A stretch of 64,000 bases of DNA, from contig JBIKTM010000004.1 in the NCBI GenBank assembly GCA_044348085.1, positions 29,043-93,042 on the forward strand. The letters run 5' to 3'. The stretch is from Verrucolacustris sp044348085 (GTDB lineage: Bacteria; Verrucomicrobiota; Verrucomicrobiia; Methylacidiphilales; Verrucolacustridaceae). Of the stretch, positions 7,711 through 18,000 are shown one piece after another; position 1 is the stretch's first letter, and each line of letters opens with the position of its first letter. The notes beneath the pieces were generated by a model, which saw only the letters and a list, made by a program, of their open reading frames with translations, did not search any database and was not told where the DNA came from. The translations under genes and the position numbers were made by a program.

Positions 7711-8505
7711 ATGCTTTTTGACTACCACATGCACACGCCGCTGTGTGGTCATGCGACGGGTCACCCGCGTGAATATGCAGCGGAAGCCGTTCGCAAGGGG
7801 CTTGGGGAGATTGGCTTTTCTGAGCACAATCCCATGCCCTCTAAATTCGATGACTGGCGCATGGATCTGATCGATTTTCCTGAATATATCCGTCTCGTAG
7901 AGGAGGCTCGGGCGGAATTTCCTGAGTTGCCGATACGCCTCGGGCTCGAGTGTGACTTTATTCCAGGTAAAGAGGGGTGGATTCGGGAGTTGGCTGAAAA
8001 GGCGGATTTCGACTACTTCATCGGATCGGTTCACTACATCACTCCAGATTGGGATGTGGACAACCCTTTAAAACTAGCCCGCTGGAAAGATCAACCTGTT
8101 GAGGAAGTGTGGACCAAATATTTCAAGGCCATGACCCAAGCAGCGGGAAGCGGTCTGTTTGATTTTATGGCTCACCCTGATTTAGTGAAAAAATTTGGTC
8201 ATCGCCCCAAAGGAGATCTTCGGCCTTACTACAAAGAAGCTCTAGATGCGATTGAGGCGGCAGGAATCGCAATGGAAGTCAGCACCGCTGGTTTGCGCAA
8301 AGAGGTAATGGAGATCTATCCATCAAAGGTTTTTTTGGAGGAGGCATTCAGAAGAAATATTGCAATCCTCATTTCTTCCGATGCGCATGCCCCTAAGGAG
8401 GTGGGTTATGAATTCGATCGTGCTCTTCAGTTTGTGAAAGAGGTTGGCTATCGCGAAATACATAGATTCAAATCGCGAAAACGGATTTCTATCCCCTTAG
8501 GATGA
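7711..8505 (+). CDS. PHP-family histidinol-phosphatase (HisK/HisJ type)
   Basis: The 264-residue protein opens with the PHP metal motif DYHMHTPLCGHA, followed by GFSEHNPMP (about residue 35), GLECDFIPG, GSVHYI and FDFMAHPDLVKKFG, then ISSDAHAP near the end. All the histidines and acidic residues of the trinuclear metal site are visible. The family dephosphorylates L-histidinol phosphate in histidine synthesis. A strong ribosome site AAGGAGA at 7692-7698 precedes ATG 7711. Other his genes are absent nearby, so a different phosphoester substrate cannot be excluded. Confidence 0.85.
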   Translation: MLFDYHMHTPLCGHATGHPREYAAEAVRKGLGEIGFSEHNPMPSKFDDWRMDLIDFPEYIRLVEEARAEFPELPIRLGLECDFIPGKEGWIRELAEKADFDYFIGSVHYITPDWDVDNPLKLARWKDQPVEEVWTKYFKAMTQAAGSGLFDFMAHPDLVKKFGHRPKGDLRPYYKEALDAIEAAGIAMEVSTAGLRKEVMEIYPSKVFLEEAFRRNIAILISSDAHAPKEVGYEFDRALQFVKEVGYREIHRFKSRKRISIPLG

Positions 8506-8511
8506 TTTTTG

Positions 8512-10176
8512 ATGTCGAGAGAACATCTTCTCGCTCTTTGCATCGGATTATCCGTTTTCAGTACTCAAGCATCATCATGGTGGCAACAGCACCCCGACCC
8601 CGCAACATGGATAGCCGATCGTGAAAACTTAAAATCTCACATCCAAGAGGATCTCTCAAAGAAAAAGCCGAGTGACCTGAAACCTGACTCTATCGAAGCT
8701 GACAATTTCCGAATCTGGCAATGGCTTGAATATGCCCGACCAGACTTTTCGCAAGATGAGGTGGTTGCGTTTCGAACGCTTGGAGATAACTCGCTACTGC
8801 GGCGGTTATTTCTTGAGAATCTTAGACCCGAAGACAACGCGACGGCGGCGGTCAAAATTCTTCTGCAAATTCAGATGACTCATCCAGAATCCATCAAGGA
8901 GCTCCCTTGTCTTGCTGTGGCCATCGCCCTCGTTTTTGATCAGCCTTTTCCAAGGTATTGGCCTCATCATCAGGTGTCTCACAAATTGGTTCCTTTGGAA
9001 AAAGTCGATCCTGTACGACGAATGCACCAGATGACCGAACTTCAGGTAGCTCGCAGGTATCTGACCGACCTCAGGGATTTTACTGTAAGTGAGATGAAGT
9101 TCATCGTGGATCATCCCTTGATAGATTCGGAGATGGAGTGGGCGCGAAAGAACGTTACTTCGAGTCGAAGTGGCTATTCAAAAGTCTTCAGTTCAATTCG
9201 TTATGATATACCTCGATATGAGTCGAATCAGCTGATGTGGCCTTACGGCACCTATCTTTTATCCGAAATCAAATCCCGAGGTGGAATCTGTGTGGATCAG
9301 GCTTACTTTGCTGCGATGACAGGCAAGGCTAAGGGGTTGCCCACACTCTATTTTTCAGGGCAAGGGGATGATGGTGGGCATGCATGGTTTGGATATATGG
9401 ATTCTCCAGGGCATTGGGAGACGGATTGCGGAAGATATGAGTCGCAAAACTATCCTGTGGGTAATGCGGTCGATCCTCAAACATGGAAACCCATCTCGGA
9501 CACCGAACTAATCTTTCTTGCGAAAAGCCGTGAGAGATCCGTTGGCTTCCAGCAAGCTAAGCTTTGCACTGACCTCTCTGGAACTGTCGTTCGTGATGAT
9601 ACGAGTCGTTGGCTGGATGCTGCTTTAGCTGTTCAACCTGAGTTTCTTCCAGCTTGGTATCTCCAGGGAGAACTACTGGAGGAAAGAAAAGCCTCCCCAG
9701 AGGTGATGAGGAACTTTTGGTCGCGCTTTACAAAGAGGTTTGCCACATTCGCGGATCTTCGTGTTGTGGGTCAGGAAAAGCTTTTGGAGTTAGCTAAGGC
9801 AAGGGGAGATGATCAGGAGATAAAAAGTCTATCGAGGCAGATACTGGTTCAGAACCGAACTCGTAGATTTGATCTGGGGATCGGCTCTGCGGCTGCAGAG
9901 GTAGGCGAAAAAATCGAGTCGGGGAAGTGGGGCGAAGCGGAAACAGCCTTTCGAAAAGCCCTGCGTGAATTTAAAGGGCAGGCAGGCGGGAATTTGTACT
10001 ACGGCCTGGTTGTGCCATTTGTTGAGTCAGCCTTGGCCGAAGGGCAATTCTCTGTGGCAAAAAGCTCGCTTGCAGAGGCTAAGCGTATTCTGCGTCCCGC
10101 TAAGGATAGTTTGGTCGGAAGATCTTTTATGGAGCTTGAAAAAAAAGTTTCCTCCGAACCAAAAAAGGGCGGATAG
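8512..10176 (+). CDS. Secreted transglutaminase-like protein with helical repeat tail
   Basis: The ATG at 8512 follows AGGA at 8499-8502; a TTG three bases earlier is also in frame. About 20 N-terminal residues form a signal peptide ending near TQASSWW. The middle (about residues 255-310) matches a transglutaminase/cysteine-protease core: GGICVDQAYFAAM with the Cys, then GHAWFGYM with the His, then WETDCGRY with the Asp. The C-terminal 200 residues are helical and tetratricopeptide-like (LLELAKARGDDQEIKSLSRQ). Similar proteins in Planctomycetes and Verrucomicrobia are uncharacterised. A periplasmic peptidase or amidase role is only a guess. It follows the PHP gene by 6 bases and probably shares its transcript. 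Confidence 0.65.
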   Translation: MSREHLLALCIGLSVFSTQASSWWQQHPDPATWIADRENLKSHIQEDLSKKKPSDLKPDSIEADNFRIWQWLEYARPDFSQDEVVAFRTLGDNSLLRRLFLENLRPEDNATAAVKILLQIQMTHPESIKELPCLAVAIALVFDQPFPRYWPHHQVSHKLVPLEKVDPVRRMHQMTELQVARRYLTDLRDFTVSEMKFIVDHPLIDSEMEWARKNVTSSRSGYSKVFSSIRYDIPRYESNQLMWPYGTYLLSEIKSRGGICVDQAYFAAMTGKAKGLPTLYFSGQGDDGGHAWFGYMDSPGHWETDCGRYESQNYPVGNAVDPQTWKPISDTELIFLAKSRERSVGFQQAKLCTDLSGTVVRDDTSRWLDAALAVQPEFLPAWYLQGELLEERKASPEVMRNFWSRFTKRFATFADLRVVGQEKLLELAKARGDDQEIKSLSRQILVQNRTRRFDLGIGSAAAEVGEKIESGKWGEAETAFRKALREFKGQAGGNLYYGLVVPFVESALAEGQFSVAKSSLAEAKRILRPAKDSLVGRSFMELEKKVSSEPKKGG

Positions 10177-10181
10177 AAGTC

Positions 10182-11486
10182 TTACTTTCTCTGAATCTGT
10201 GCGCCTAGGGATTGAAGTCGCTCTTCAATTCGGCTGAAACCACGGTCGATCTGGGTGATGTTGCGGATTTCTGATTCACCCTCAGCGCAGAGCGCTGCGA
10301 TCAGAAGGGCCATTCCGGCACGGATGTCGGGGCTGGCAAGTTTAGCAGCTCTAAGTTTATCGGATCCAAGAATAACGGCCCGATGTGGATCACACAGGAT
10401 GATACGGGCGCCCATTTCAAGCAGCCCGTCCACGAAGAAGAGGCGCGATTCGAACAGCTTTTCGTGAATCAGAACCGTGCCCTTGCACTGTGTTGCTGTG
10501 ACAAGGGCCACAGAGGTCATATCGGCTGGAAATCCAGGCCATGGAGCGTCCGCAATGTGCGGGACAGCACCCCCGAACTCTTTTTCGACTTCGAGTGACT
10601 GTTTTTTTGGCACATAAATATCTTCGCCCTTGATTTCAGTTCGAATCCCTAAGCGTGCAAAGGTCTGGAGAATCATTCGCATATGTTGTGGGGCAGTATT
10701 GCGAAGCGTAAGTGCTCCTCCTGTCACAGCGGCAAGAGCGAGGAAGGATCCAGCTTCAAGATAGTCAGGTCCGATTCTGTGGGTTGCGCTTCTGAGTGCT
10801 TTGACTCCATGAATGGTAAGGGTGTTCGTGCCAATTCCATTAATCTGCGCACCCATGGCATTGAGGAGATTTGCCAAGGCCTGAACATGGGGCTCACTGG
10901 CTGCGTTATGAATGACCGTGGTTCCTTCTGCTAGGGAGGCAGCGCAGAGGCCATTTTCTGTAGCAGTCACGGAAGCTTCATCGAGGAGGATGTCGGCCCC
11001 GCGGAGCTTTTTTGCCTGAATTTGTAATCCATTTTTCGACTCACTGATCTTTGCGCCTAAGGCGGTAAAGATTTGAAGATGGGTATCGAGGCGACGACGG
11101 CCGATTCGATCGCCACCAGGGCGGGGCAGGGTGACTTCGCCTGTTCGGGCTAGGAGGGGGCCAGCCAAAGTAACAGATCCTCGCAGACGTGAGCCTAGTT
11201 CTGGATGGATGGTCGACTTAGGATTGGCCTTGGCCTGAAGAGTTAGCGTGCGCCGTGTGGAGCATGAGTCGGATTCTGAAGTGGATAAACCGAGATCGTT
11301 AAGGATTTTTTCCATCAGTCGAACATCTTCAATTTGCGGGATATTCTGTAGAACGACCGATTGATCAGTCATACAGGCAGCGGCCATAAGGGGCATGGCT
11401 TCGTTCTTATTCCCTTGAGGTTCGATCTCGCCTTGGATCGGGCTTCCCCCTTGGACGATGAACTTAGCGCCGTTGGATGTAGCCAT
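10182..11486 (-). CDS. murA: UDP-N-acetylglucosamine 1-carboxyvinyltransferase, Asp in place of catalytic Cys
   Basis: MurA transfers enolpyruvate to UDP-GlcNAc, the first committed peptidoglycan step. The 434-residue protein has the substrate Lys-Asn in GNKNEAMPL (K27, N28), the helix LRGSVTLAGPLLAR, the mobile loop PRPGGDRIGRRRLDTHL, GFPADMTS with its Asp, and the late Arg in DIRAGMALL. In E. coli the loop reads GGCAIGARPVDLH with Cys115; here Asp126 takes that place. Such Cys-to-Asp enzymes, known in Mycobacterium, Chlamydia and Borrelia, are active and insensitive to fosfomycin. It is convergent with the upstream transglutaminase-like gene (5 bases apart) and divergent from the DegT gene. 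Confidence 0.93.
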   Translation of the reverse strand: MATSNGAKFIVQGGSPIQGEIEPQGNKNEAMPLMAAACMTDQSVVLQNIPQIEDVRLMEKILNDLGLSTSESDSCSTRRTLTLQAKANPKSTIHPELGSRLRGSVTLAGPLLARTGEVTLPRPGGDRIGRRRLDTHLQIFTALGAKISESKNGLQIQAKKLRGADILLDEASVTATENGLCAASLAEGTTVIHNAASEPHVQALANLLNAMGAQINGIGTNTLTIHGVKALRSATHRIGPDYLEAGSFLALAAVTGGALTLRNTAPQHMRMILQTFARLGIRTEIKGEDIYVPKKQSLEVEKEFGGAVPHIADAPWPGFPADMTSVALVTATQCKGTVLIHEKLFESRLFFVDGLLEMGARIILCDPHRAVILGSDKLRAAKLASPDIRAGMALLIAALCAEGESEIRNITQIDRGFSRIEERLQSLGAQIQRK

Positions 11487-11519
11487 ATGCAGAAACTGCC
11501 TAGAACTATGGATAAGGGC

Positions 11520-11543
11520 AACCCTCAGAAGGGGGTTCTTTTT
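11520..11543 (+). terminator. Hairpin with T-run in the murA/DegT intergenic gap (terminator or attenuator)
   Basis: AACCC at 11520-11524 pairs with GGGTT at 11533-11537 and is followed directly by CTTTTT. No plus-strand gene ends here. If functional, it would attenuate transcription entering the DegT gene at 11585 from a promoter near the murA start. The stem is short, so this is tentative. Confidence 0.25.
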
Positions 11544-11584
11544 GGGATTTAGTCCTGGGGTTCCTTCGCTACTGTAAAAGACTT

Positions 11585-12724
11585 ATGAAGGTTCCGATGC
11601 TCGACTTGGTGGCTGAACATACTCCCTACCGGGGGGAGTTACTCGCAGCCTTTGAGCGTGTTTTGGATAGCGGGCGTTTTGTTTTGGGACCGGAAGTAGA
11701 GGCTTTTGAGCGCGAGATTGCCGCTTGGATCGGCGTGCCTCATACTATTGGGGTCTCGAATGGGTCGGATGCTCTCCTGTTGGCCCTGCAGGCTGTGGAT
11801 GTGGGGCCCGGGGACGAGGTGATTTGCCCGACTTTCACTTTTTTCGCTACAGCTGGCGCCGTTGCAAGGTTGGGAGGGATCCCAGTTTTTGTGGATAGTG
11901 CTGAGTGCTGTTACAATCTTCGGGCTGATCAGGTGGCGGCCAAGATCGGGCCAAAAACCAAGGCGATCATTGCTGTTCATCTTTTTGGTCAGTGCGCCGA
12001 TATGGATCCGATCCTTACGGCCGCCAAAAAACATGCCATCCCGGTGATAGAGGATGCGGCGCAGGCGTTGGGGGCAAAAGATAAAGGGCGTCAGGCCGGA
12101 ACCATGGGAACATTGGGAACGTTCTCCTTTTTTCCGACCAAGAACCTCGGTGCACTTGGGGAGGGGGGGTTGATTACTACGAAGGATGCCTCACTGGCCG
12201 AAAAGATACGAAAACTTCGTGTCCACGGAGCCAAGCAAAAATATTTTCATGAAATGATCGGGGGCAATTTTAGGCTCCATGAGCTTCAGGCGGCATTTCT
12301 TCTGGTCAAGTTGAGGCATTTGAATTCCGCCTTAACAAAGAGAAGGCAGAGCGCGGAAAATCTCTTAATGGGCTTAAGGGAAAAGTGGAATGCCGTCATG
12401 CCTCTTGAATCATGTGTATGCAAAGGAAACGGCGAGGCCAAGGATGAGAGGCCTAGTACTGTTCTTCTTCCATTTTCCTGTCATTCAGGGAAAGGTGAGC
12501 ACACTTGGAATCAGTTCGTGGTGCGAATCCTCGGAAAAGGAGAGCGAGATAATTATAGGACTAGGCTCGAGAAACAAGGCATCCAATCCGAGATTTACTA
12601 TCCCCGCTCCATGCATGAGCAGGGCTGTTTTTTAAAGCATAAGATCTACGGTGAATATCCCATGGCTGAAAGGCTAGCCGCGGAGTCCCTGGCCCTGCCC
12701 CTGGGGTTCATCCCTGGGCAATAA
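11585..12724 (+). CDS. DegT/DnrJ/EryC1/StrS-family PLP-dependent sugar aminotransferase
   Basis: The 379-residue enzyme begins VPMLDLVAEHTPYRGEL and carries GVSNGSDALLLALQA (PLP phosphate binding, about residues 56-70), PTFTFFATA, VIEDAAQALGA (PLP Asp/Gln) and SFFPTKNLGALGEGG, with the Schiff-base Lys at about 186. The family aminates nucleotide-linked keto-sugars. Two features differ from the norm: an insertion around residues 290-315 (ESCVCKGNGEAKDERPS), and an early end LALPLGFIPGQ that lacks the usual final helix after the LPLFPEL-type motif. It opens the glycan cluster and is followed after one base by an FkbM gene, so its product probably enters the glycan or its precursor pool. Confidence 0.85.
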   Translation: MKVPMLDLVAEHTPYRGELLAAFERVLDSGRFVLGPEVEAFEREIAAWIGVPHTIGVSNGSDALLLALQAVDVGPGDEVICPTFTFFATAGAVARLGGIPVFVDSAECCYNLRADQVAAKIGPKTKAIIAVHLFGQCADMDPILTAAKKHAIPVIEDAAQALGAKDKGRQAGTMGTLGTFSFFPTKNLGALGEGGLITTKDASLAEKIRKLRVHGAKQKYFHEMIGGNFRLHELQAAFLLVKLRHLNSALTKRRQSAENLLMGLREKWNAVMPLESCVCKGNGEAKDERPSTVLLPFSCHSGKGEHTWNQFVVRILGKGERDNYRTRLEKQGIQSEIYYPRSMHEQGCFLKHKIYGEYPMAERLAAESLALPLGFIPGQ

Positions 12725-12725
12725 C

Positions 12726-13568
12726 ATGAATGCTTCGGAGTTTCTTTACACCGTTGTTTGTCGACCTGCGCCGATACGCTGGGCAGTAAATCGGCTGATC
12801 CTAGCTTTCCTTCCTAGCAGCGTACGCATAGGGCGAGCTGACGTTTTGTTAAATCCTCATGATCCGGTGGTTTCCGGGGCTTTGGCTATGGGGGTCTACG
12901 AAAAGGAGGAAATCAGCCTTTTTTCACGAACCATACAGCCTGGCATGACGGTGGTGGATGTTGGGGCTAATTTGGGCGCCTACTCCACCGTGGCTTTGGA
13001 TCAGCTGCGGGGTAAAGGTCTGCTTCTGGCAGTCGAGCCAGCCAGAGAGAACTTTCTTCTGTTGCGGCGGAATCTGCAGCATAACCAGAGCCTATCACAA
13101 AAAACCAAAGTGCATGCGGTTCGTGTGGCCCTTTCCAACAAATCTGGTGTCGCGGTGCTTCACAAGAATCCCGCAAATAAGGGGGATAACCGCCTATATC
13201 CCGACGACCCTCTCGCCGGAAAGGAAAAAGTGAAAACTACAACCTTAGATAACCTTTGCCGTCAAAAGGGAATCCGCTCGATTGATGTATTGAAGATTGA
13301 CGTTCAAGGGCTTGAGGGAGAGGTCTTGTTGGGTAGCCAGAAAATTCTGCAGGCCTCCCGGCGCTGTCATCTTTTTTTTGAATTTTGGGCAGAAGGATTG
13401 ATAAAGGCAAAATCGGAGCCTCCTCGTATCCTGGAACTACTCAAGAGTCTCGGATTTAATTTGTACACCTACTCTTGTGGTAGCCTGAGCCCTATCCATG
13501 TGTCCACCTTAGTCCGTCAAACCTTGGGAAGAAACTACATGAATATTTATGGAGTTAGGCGTGAGTAG
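12726..13568 (+). CDS. FkbM-family SAM-dependent methyltransferase
   Basis: The 280-residue protein has the SAM-binding motif TVVDVGANLGAYSTVA at about residues 75-90, the acidic end of strand 2 in LAVEPARENF, and the FkbM pattern TTLDNLCRQKGIRSIDVLKIDVQGLEGEVL at about 175-205. These enzymes O-methylate sugars or other hydroxyls. It starts two bases after the DegT stop and overlaps the next membrane protein gene, so it very likely methylates a residue of the same glycan. Confidence 0.85.
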   Translation: MNASEFLYTVVCRPAPIRWAVNRLILAFLPSSVRIGRADVLLNPHDPVVSGALAMGVYEKEEISLFSRTIQPGMTVVDVGANLGAYSTVALDQLRGKGLLLAVEPARENFLLLRRNLQHNQSLSQKTKVHAVRVALSNKSGVAVLHKNPANKGDNRLYPDDPLAGKEKVKTTTLDNLCRQKGIRSIDVLKIDVQGLEGEVLLGSQKILQASRRCHLFFEFWAEGLIKAKSEPPRILELLKSLGFNLYTYSCGSLSPIHVSTLVRQTLGRNYMNIYGVRRE

Positions 13569-14916
13569 TCGCTTGAGTGGGGAAAAAGCAAGCACCATGC
13601 CTGGATGGTCGGGTCTGTTTCTTGCCTTGGTGTTATGTGGTTTTAGCCTGCATCGCAGCTGGGGTCAGTTTGAACCGATGGCATGTTTCGCTATGGCGCT
13701 TAGTGTCCTTATCGGCTCACTTGCGCTAGTTAATGGATCTTTTTTTCTTGATTCGTTTGTAAAGCCACCAGTTTATTTAGGGATCTTGGCTGTCGTGGCC
13801 GCCACTGCTTTATGGTGGAAACCCAACGTATACCACTTTAACCATTTTTCCGGTTTTGACCCCATCCGCCTTAAGGCGTTTGAGGTGGCCTTGGCTCTGT
13901 TGATCGCCATCCAAGCGGCCGGTCTCTTTCTGAAAGCGAAGTTCAAACTCTTGGTTTACCCAGCCACCTGTCTTGTGATCCTGTTCGCCGCAGGATTGGT
14001 GATTGTGATGGTGCCGCGGCCAGCGATTGATGTGCACCTTTTTAACACCATGGCGGCTCATGCAACTCTGCAGTTTCATAATCTGTACCAGCTAGAATAC
14101 CCGGACATTTATGGAGGCGCATACTCCTTCCAGCCCTGCTTTGCTTATTTGCCAGGTACTTTGCTGTGGAGCGTGCCTGGCTGGCTGTGGGGCGATGTGC
14201 GTTGGGGGCTCTGGTTTTCTCTGGGGATCAGCATGCTACTTGTTCCTAGACTAAAGCTTGAAAAAGCCGAACTCCTTTTTCTTTGCCCCGTGTTGTTTTA
14301 TCTTCTTGAGTGTTCACTGGTTGATCTTGGTCTTCTGCCATTACTTTTGGCCGGTTTACTTTTTCTTAAGAAGGAAAAATGGATTCTCGCGGGCATCATG
14401 TTTGGGTTGGCGGCCGCCAGCAAACAGTATGCCTTTTTACCGCTGGTTTTCAGTTCTGTTTCGGCGTTGTTTTTCATCTCACGGCGAGCTGGGTTGCAAA
14501 TCTTTGTGTCAGGGATCGCAACTGGTTTTTTGGTCGTCATGCCTTGGTTGGTGCATGACCCGAAAATGTTCTTTTCGAGCACGGTCACCAGTCTTATGAA
14601 TACTGCGCCAAGGGCCGATGCGTTGACCCTGTTTGCCTTGGCGAATTATTTCGGTTTGGGTTGGCCCAAGCTTCTTGGTCTTTTGGTGAGTCTTGGCGGA
14701 CTCCTCGGAGCTTGGGTTTATCTGCATCGGCATGCCCACTCCTTCTCCTTGGTTTGTCGGGTGGCACTAGCAAGTGCATGCGCCTATGGCATAATCTTCT
14801 TATTTGGATCCCAAGCCTTTGGGAATTACTACTTTCTGGTTCACCTATTTTTCTGCGTTGCATTGCTTGAGGCAGCTTCGCCGCGGGTGGTAGAGACTTT
14901 GGGCCAAACCAAATGA
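13549..14916 (+). CDS. Polytopic membrane protein, GT-C-like (GT87-like) glycosyltransferase candidate
   Basis: About 455 residues with some ten to eleven hydrophobic segments. The acidic loop after the fourth or fifth segment reads PRPAIDVHLFNTMAAHATL, then QLEYPDIYGGAYSFQPCFAYLPGTLLW, the style of GT-C enzymes that use polyprenyl-phosphate sugars. A lumen-side loop with AAASKQYAFLPLVF recalls GT87. The ATG at 13549 overlaps the FkbM gene by 20 bases. GTG 13561 has a better-spaced GGAG at 13551-13554 and is an alternative; ATG 13597 is a third. The substrate is unknown. It sits just before the fused mannose-phosphate-polyprenol synthase gene, which could supply its donor. Confidence 0.6.
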   Translation: MELGVSSRLSGEKASTMPGWSGLFLALVLCGFSLHRSWGQFEPMACFAMALSVLIGSLALVNGSFFLDSFVKPPVYLGILAVVAATALWWKPNVYHFNHFSGFDPIRLKAFEVALALLIAIQAAGLFLKAKFKLLVYPATCLVILFAAGLVIVMVPRPAIDVHLFNTMAAHATLQFHNLYQLEYPDIYGGAYSFQPCFAYLPGTLLWSVPGWLWGDVRWGLWFSLGISMLLVPRLKLEKAELLFLCPVLFYLLECSLVDLGLLPLLLAGLLFLKKEKWILAGIMFGLAAASKQYAFLPLVFSSVSALFFISRRAGLQIFVSGIATGFLVVMPWLVHDPKMFFSSTVTSLMNTAPRADALTLFALANYFGLGWPKLLGLLVSLGGLLGAWVYLHRHAHSFSLVCRVALASACAYGIIFLFGSQAFGNYYFLVHLFFCVALLEAASPRVVETLGQTK

Positions 14917-14921
14917 AAGTT

Positions 14922-14941
14922 GGGGTGGGAAATTTCACCCC
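14922..14941 (+). terminator. Hairpin after the GT-C-like gene
   Basis: GGGGTG (14922-14927) and CACCCC (14936-14941) flank an eight-base centre, just past the stop at 14916. No T-run follows, so it may be an mRNA-stabilising stem rather than a true terminator. The remaining gap to 15026 is AT-rich and could hold a promoter. Confidence 0.3.
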
Positions 14942-15025
14942 TAATCCTTGATCAGAATGGCCCTAGCCTAGCTGACGCGACCAGAGTTCTTGTTATCAGT
15001 AAGTTAAGTTTTAGTATCAAAATTC

Positions 15026-18000
15026 ATGGCTAAGGGTTCCAGAAAATTTTCCTTCTCCGTTGAGGCGGGGATTTTCTTTATACTTTTGGGGGTACTTTTT
15101 GCGGGTTGGCTGAGAAATGGCCCTTCCAATCAGGAATTGTTGGCGAACTATGCCAAGTCGAAAGATCTCTGGGACCTGATAGTGGCCAGCAAGGGTTTTG
15201 CTTGGTGGACCCCAAATTACCTGGGTGGGGCTCCCACGGCTCCGCTAGCTGGAATGGGATTGAGTATGTTTTGGCTGCTTCTGGGAGGTGTCTTTACTGA
15301 TCCGGTCTTCGCTGGAAAGGCCTTGGGGTTTCTTTCTTTGGCTCTCTCGGGAGTTCTGATGGCCGCCTTTGTTCGACGTTTGACAGAGGATAAGCGTGCG
15401 GGGTGGATCGCTGCTTTTCTGTATGCGCTAGGACCTCAAGCCGCACTTCGGTTGGCAGGGAACGAACACATGCCTGTGGTGTTCTGTATGCCCTATCCAC
15501 CTCTGATCGGTTGGGCTTTGTTGGACATCGCAACTCGTAATTCGGGCAAGGGAACAGTCATTCTTTCCCTAGCTATGGCGGCCATGAGTCTGACCTTTAA
15601 CAAGATGACGGCCGTTTTTGCCCCTGTGGCCTTGGGATTGGCTATCTGGCTTCATTTTCGCTACCCCCACAAAACCATTCCTATTTTACGGGGCTGTGTG
15701 ATTGCAGGTGGAATTTTCTTCTTTCTAGCAATCCTCCCACAACTTCCTGGATTGCGCGAGGCGAGTTGGATGGCCCTTTTTTCGACGGATCCACTCTTGG
15801 GGTGGCAGTCGAACTTTTCGATCAAAGCGCCACTCTCTTGGTTTGATCGAGGGGGCCTCTTGATGAAAGGGATGCCTGGTAACTTCACAGTGGATGAGGG
15901 AGGCTTCTACTTGGGGATCATCGTGGTACTTGCTACAGCACTAGCTCTTGAGGTTCGTCGGCGGGGTTCGGAATCGAATCTGGATGGCCCCCTTAAACTC
16001 TTCATCGCTCTCTTTCTTCTAGTCCATTGGTTCAGCTTAGGGCCGCGTAGTGGATTTGGAGGAATAATTGAATTTCTGAAATCAGCTCAGGGAATTCAGG
16101 ACTGGGTTCTGCCCATTTTCTGGATCAGTGCATTGGGACCGATCGTTGTTCTTGCGTTGATCTGGCCTAATGGACAGTGGAAGTGGCCGACCTTTGCGAT
16201 CGCTTTAATGGTTTATATGTTTCTTCCAGGTTTCCGCCTCTTTGAACTAATTCCTATAGCAGGAACAGTGCGTGCTCCTTGGTCGTTCTGGCAGGTCGGC
16301 GGAGCCTTTTGTCTTGCAGGGGTTGGTGGACTCGCCGTTACACGGTTTTGTCCTGGAAAGACGAGGAGGTGGCTCCCTGCTGTTGTCATCATCTTTGCTG
16401 CTCTCGATTTCACTCCGTACTACGCCAAGTTCTTTAAACCCGGACTTGAGGTTGGAACCTACGAAAGCTTTCTGGATTCAGCAGCGTTCCTGAAAATCCA
16501 GCAGAAGCCTGGATCGATTCTTCCGCTTTCTGGTCGTTATTTTTACACTCAATTACCGCAACTGACGGGGAGACCAATTTCTACCGAAGCTTTTCAATCT
16601 TACTTTATGTCGAAGGGATTGCGCGCGATTCAGGATGCTAGCGGGTCCAGTGCAGATCTCATGCGGGTGTCCCTTAGTCTTCAAGGAGTTCGATACATAC
16701 TGATTGATCGAACCGATGTAGATACGCCCGAACAGCTCCAAATGGCATTCAAACAGCAGTATCCGACTGTCTTTGAAAATCCGTTCTTTACAATTCTTGA
16801 GAATCCAAATTCACTGGCCCCTGGATTTTTGGCTCAAAATTATGTTTCGATTCCTCCAGGCAAGATGGAATATGCGGCTGCTGATCTGGGCCTCGTTCGG
16901 CTTTATTTTCTGCCTATTGAAGCTTCAGGGGTGGAAATCAGTGATCCTGCGCTGGCGGGGTTGATGAATCCTCAAAATGGTGAAGTCGAGTTAACCAACG
17001 CGTTTCGCAATAAGGAGGGATACCCGTTCCGCATCTTGGATCGTGGAAACTTTCAAGCTGTAGGATCGAGCCTGATTAAGATTATGCCCCAAGGTCAGGC
17101 GGGATGGATTACGCTTACTCAGACTTGGCATCCCGACTGGAAAGTTTTTGTAGATGGTCTCCAAAGCGATGTAACTCGGGTGGCACTGGCATTTAGTGGG
17201 GTTCGAATCGGGGAGGGAGTAAGTGAGGTGACCTTTGCGTTTCTACCGCCCTTGTGGGTCTCAATCTCATTAGGGTTAGGGCTGATAAGCTGGGTGTTTG
17301 TTTTGGGTGCTTCTGGATATTTGCGGTTTGCTCCATGTCCTCCGAGATGGAAACAGTGGTGGGACGGGGAAGAGATTGCGCAGCATGCGGTTGACCCTGA
17401 AAAAAAGACCCAGTTAACCTCTAAAGACAAGCGAAGTGGGTCAAGCAGGGTAACAAAAAGCTTGGTAATTTTGCCGACGTATAACGAGGCCGAGATGATT
17501 CAAACTACTTTGGATGAGGTGCTTGCCAAAGCCCTTAACTTGGATGTTTTGGTTGTGGATGATGGATCTCCCGACGGAACTTCGGGAAAAGTGAAAGCGC
17601 ACACACAATTTCAAAAGCGTATATTCATCATGGAGAGACCTGGAAAAGCAGGTTTGGGTTCTGCTTATCGTACTGCTTTCCAGTGGGCACTCGAAAATGG
17701 GTATGATGCGGTGGTAGAGATGGATGCCGATCTTTCCCATGATCCTGCAGAGATTTCAGTACTCCTTGAGACACTGGCGAACGGGGCGGACATGGCCGTG
17801 GGATCGCGCTACTTAAATGGAATTCGAATCCTGAATTGGCCACAGAGCCGCTTATGGATTAGCACTTTTGGAGGATGGTATGCGCGAGTGTTGACGGGTT
17901 TGCCTATGACCGATCCGACAAGCGGGTTCAAAGCGATCCGGCGTCGTGTATTGCAGGATTTGGATTGGGAGAAATTCACTTCCCAAGGGTATGGGTTCCA

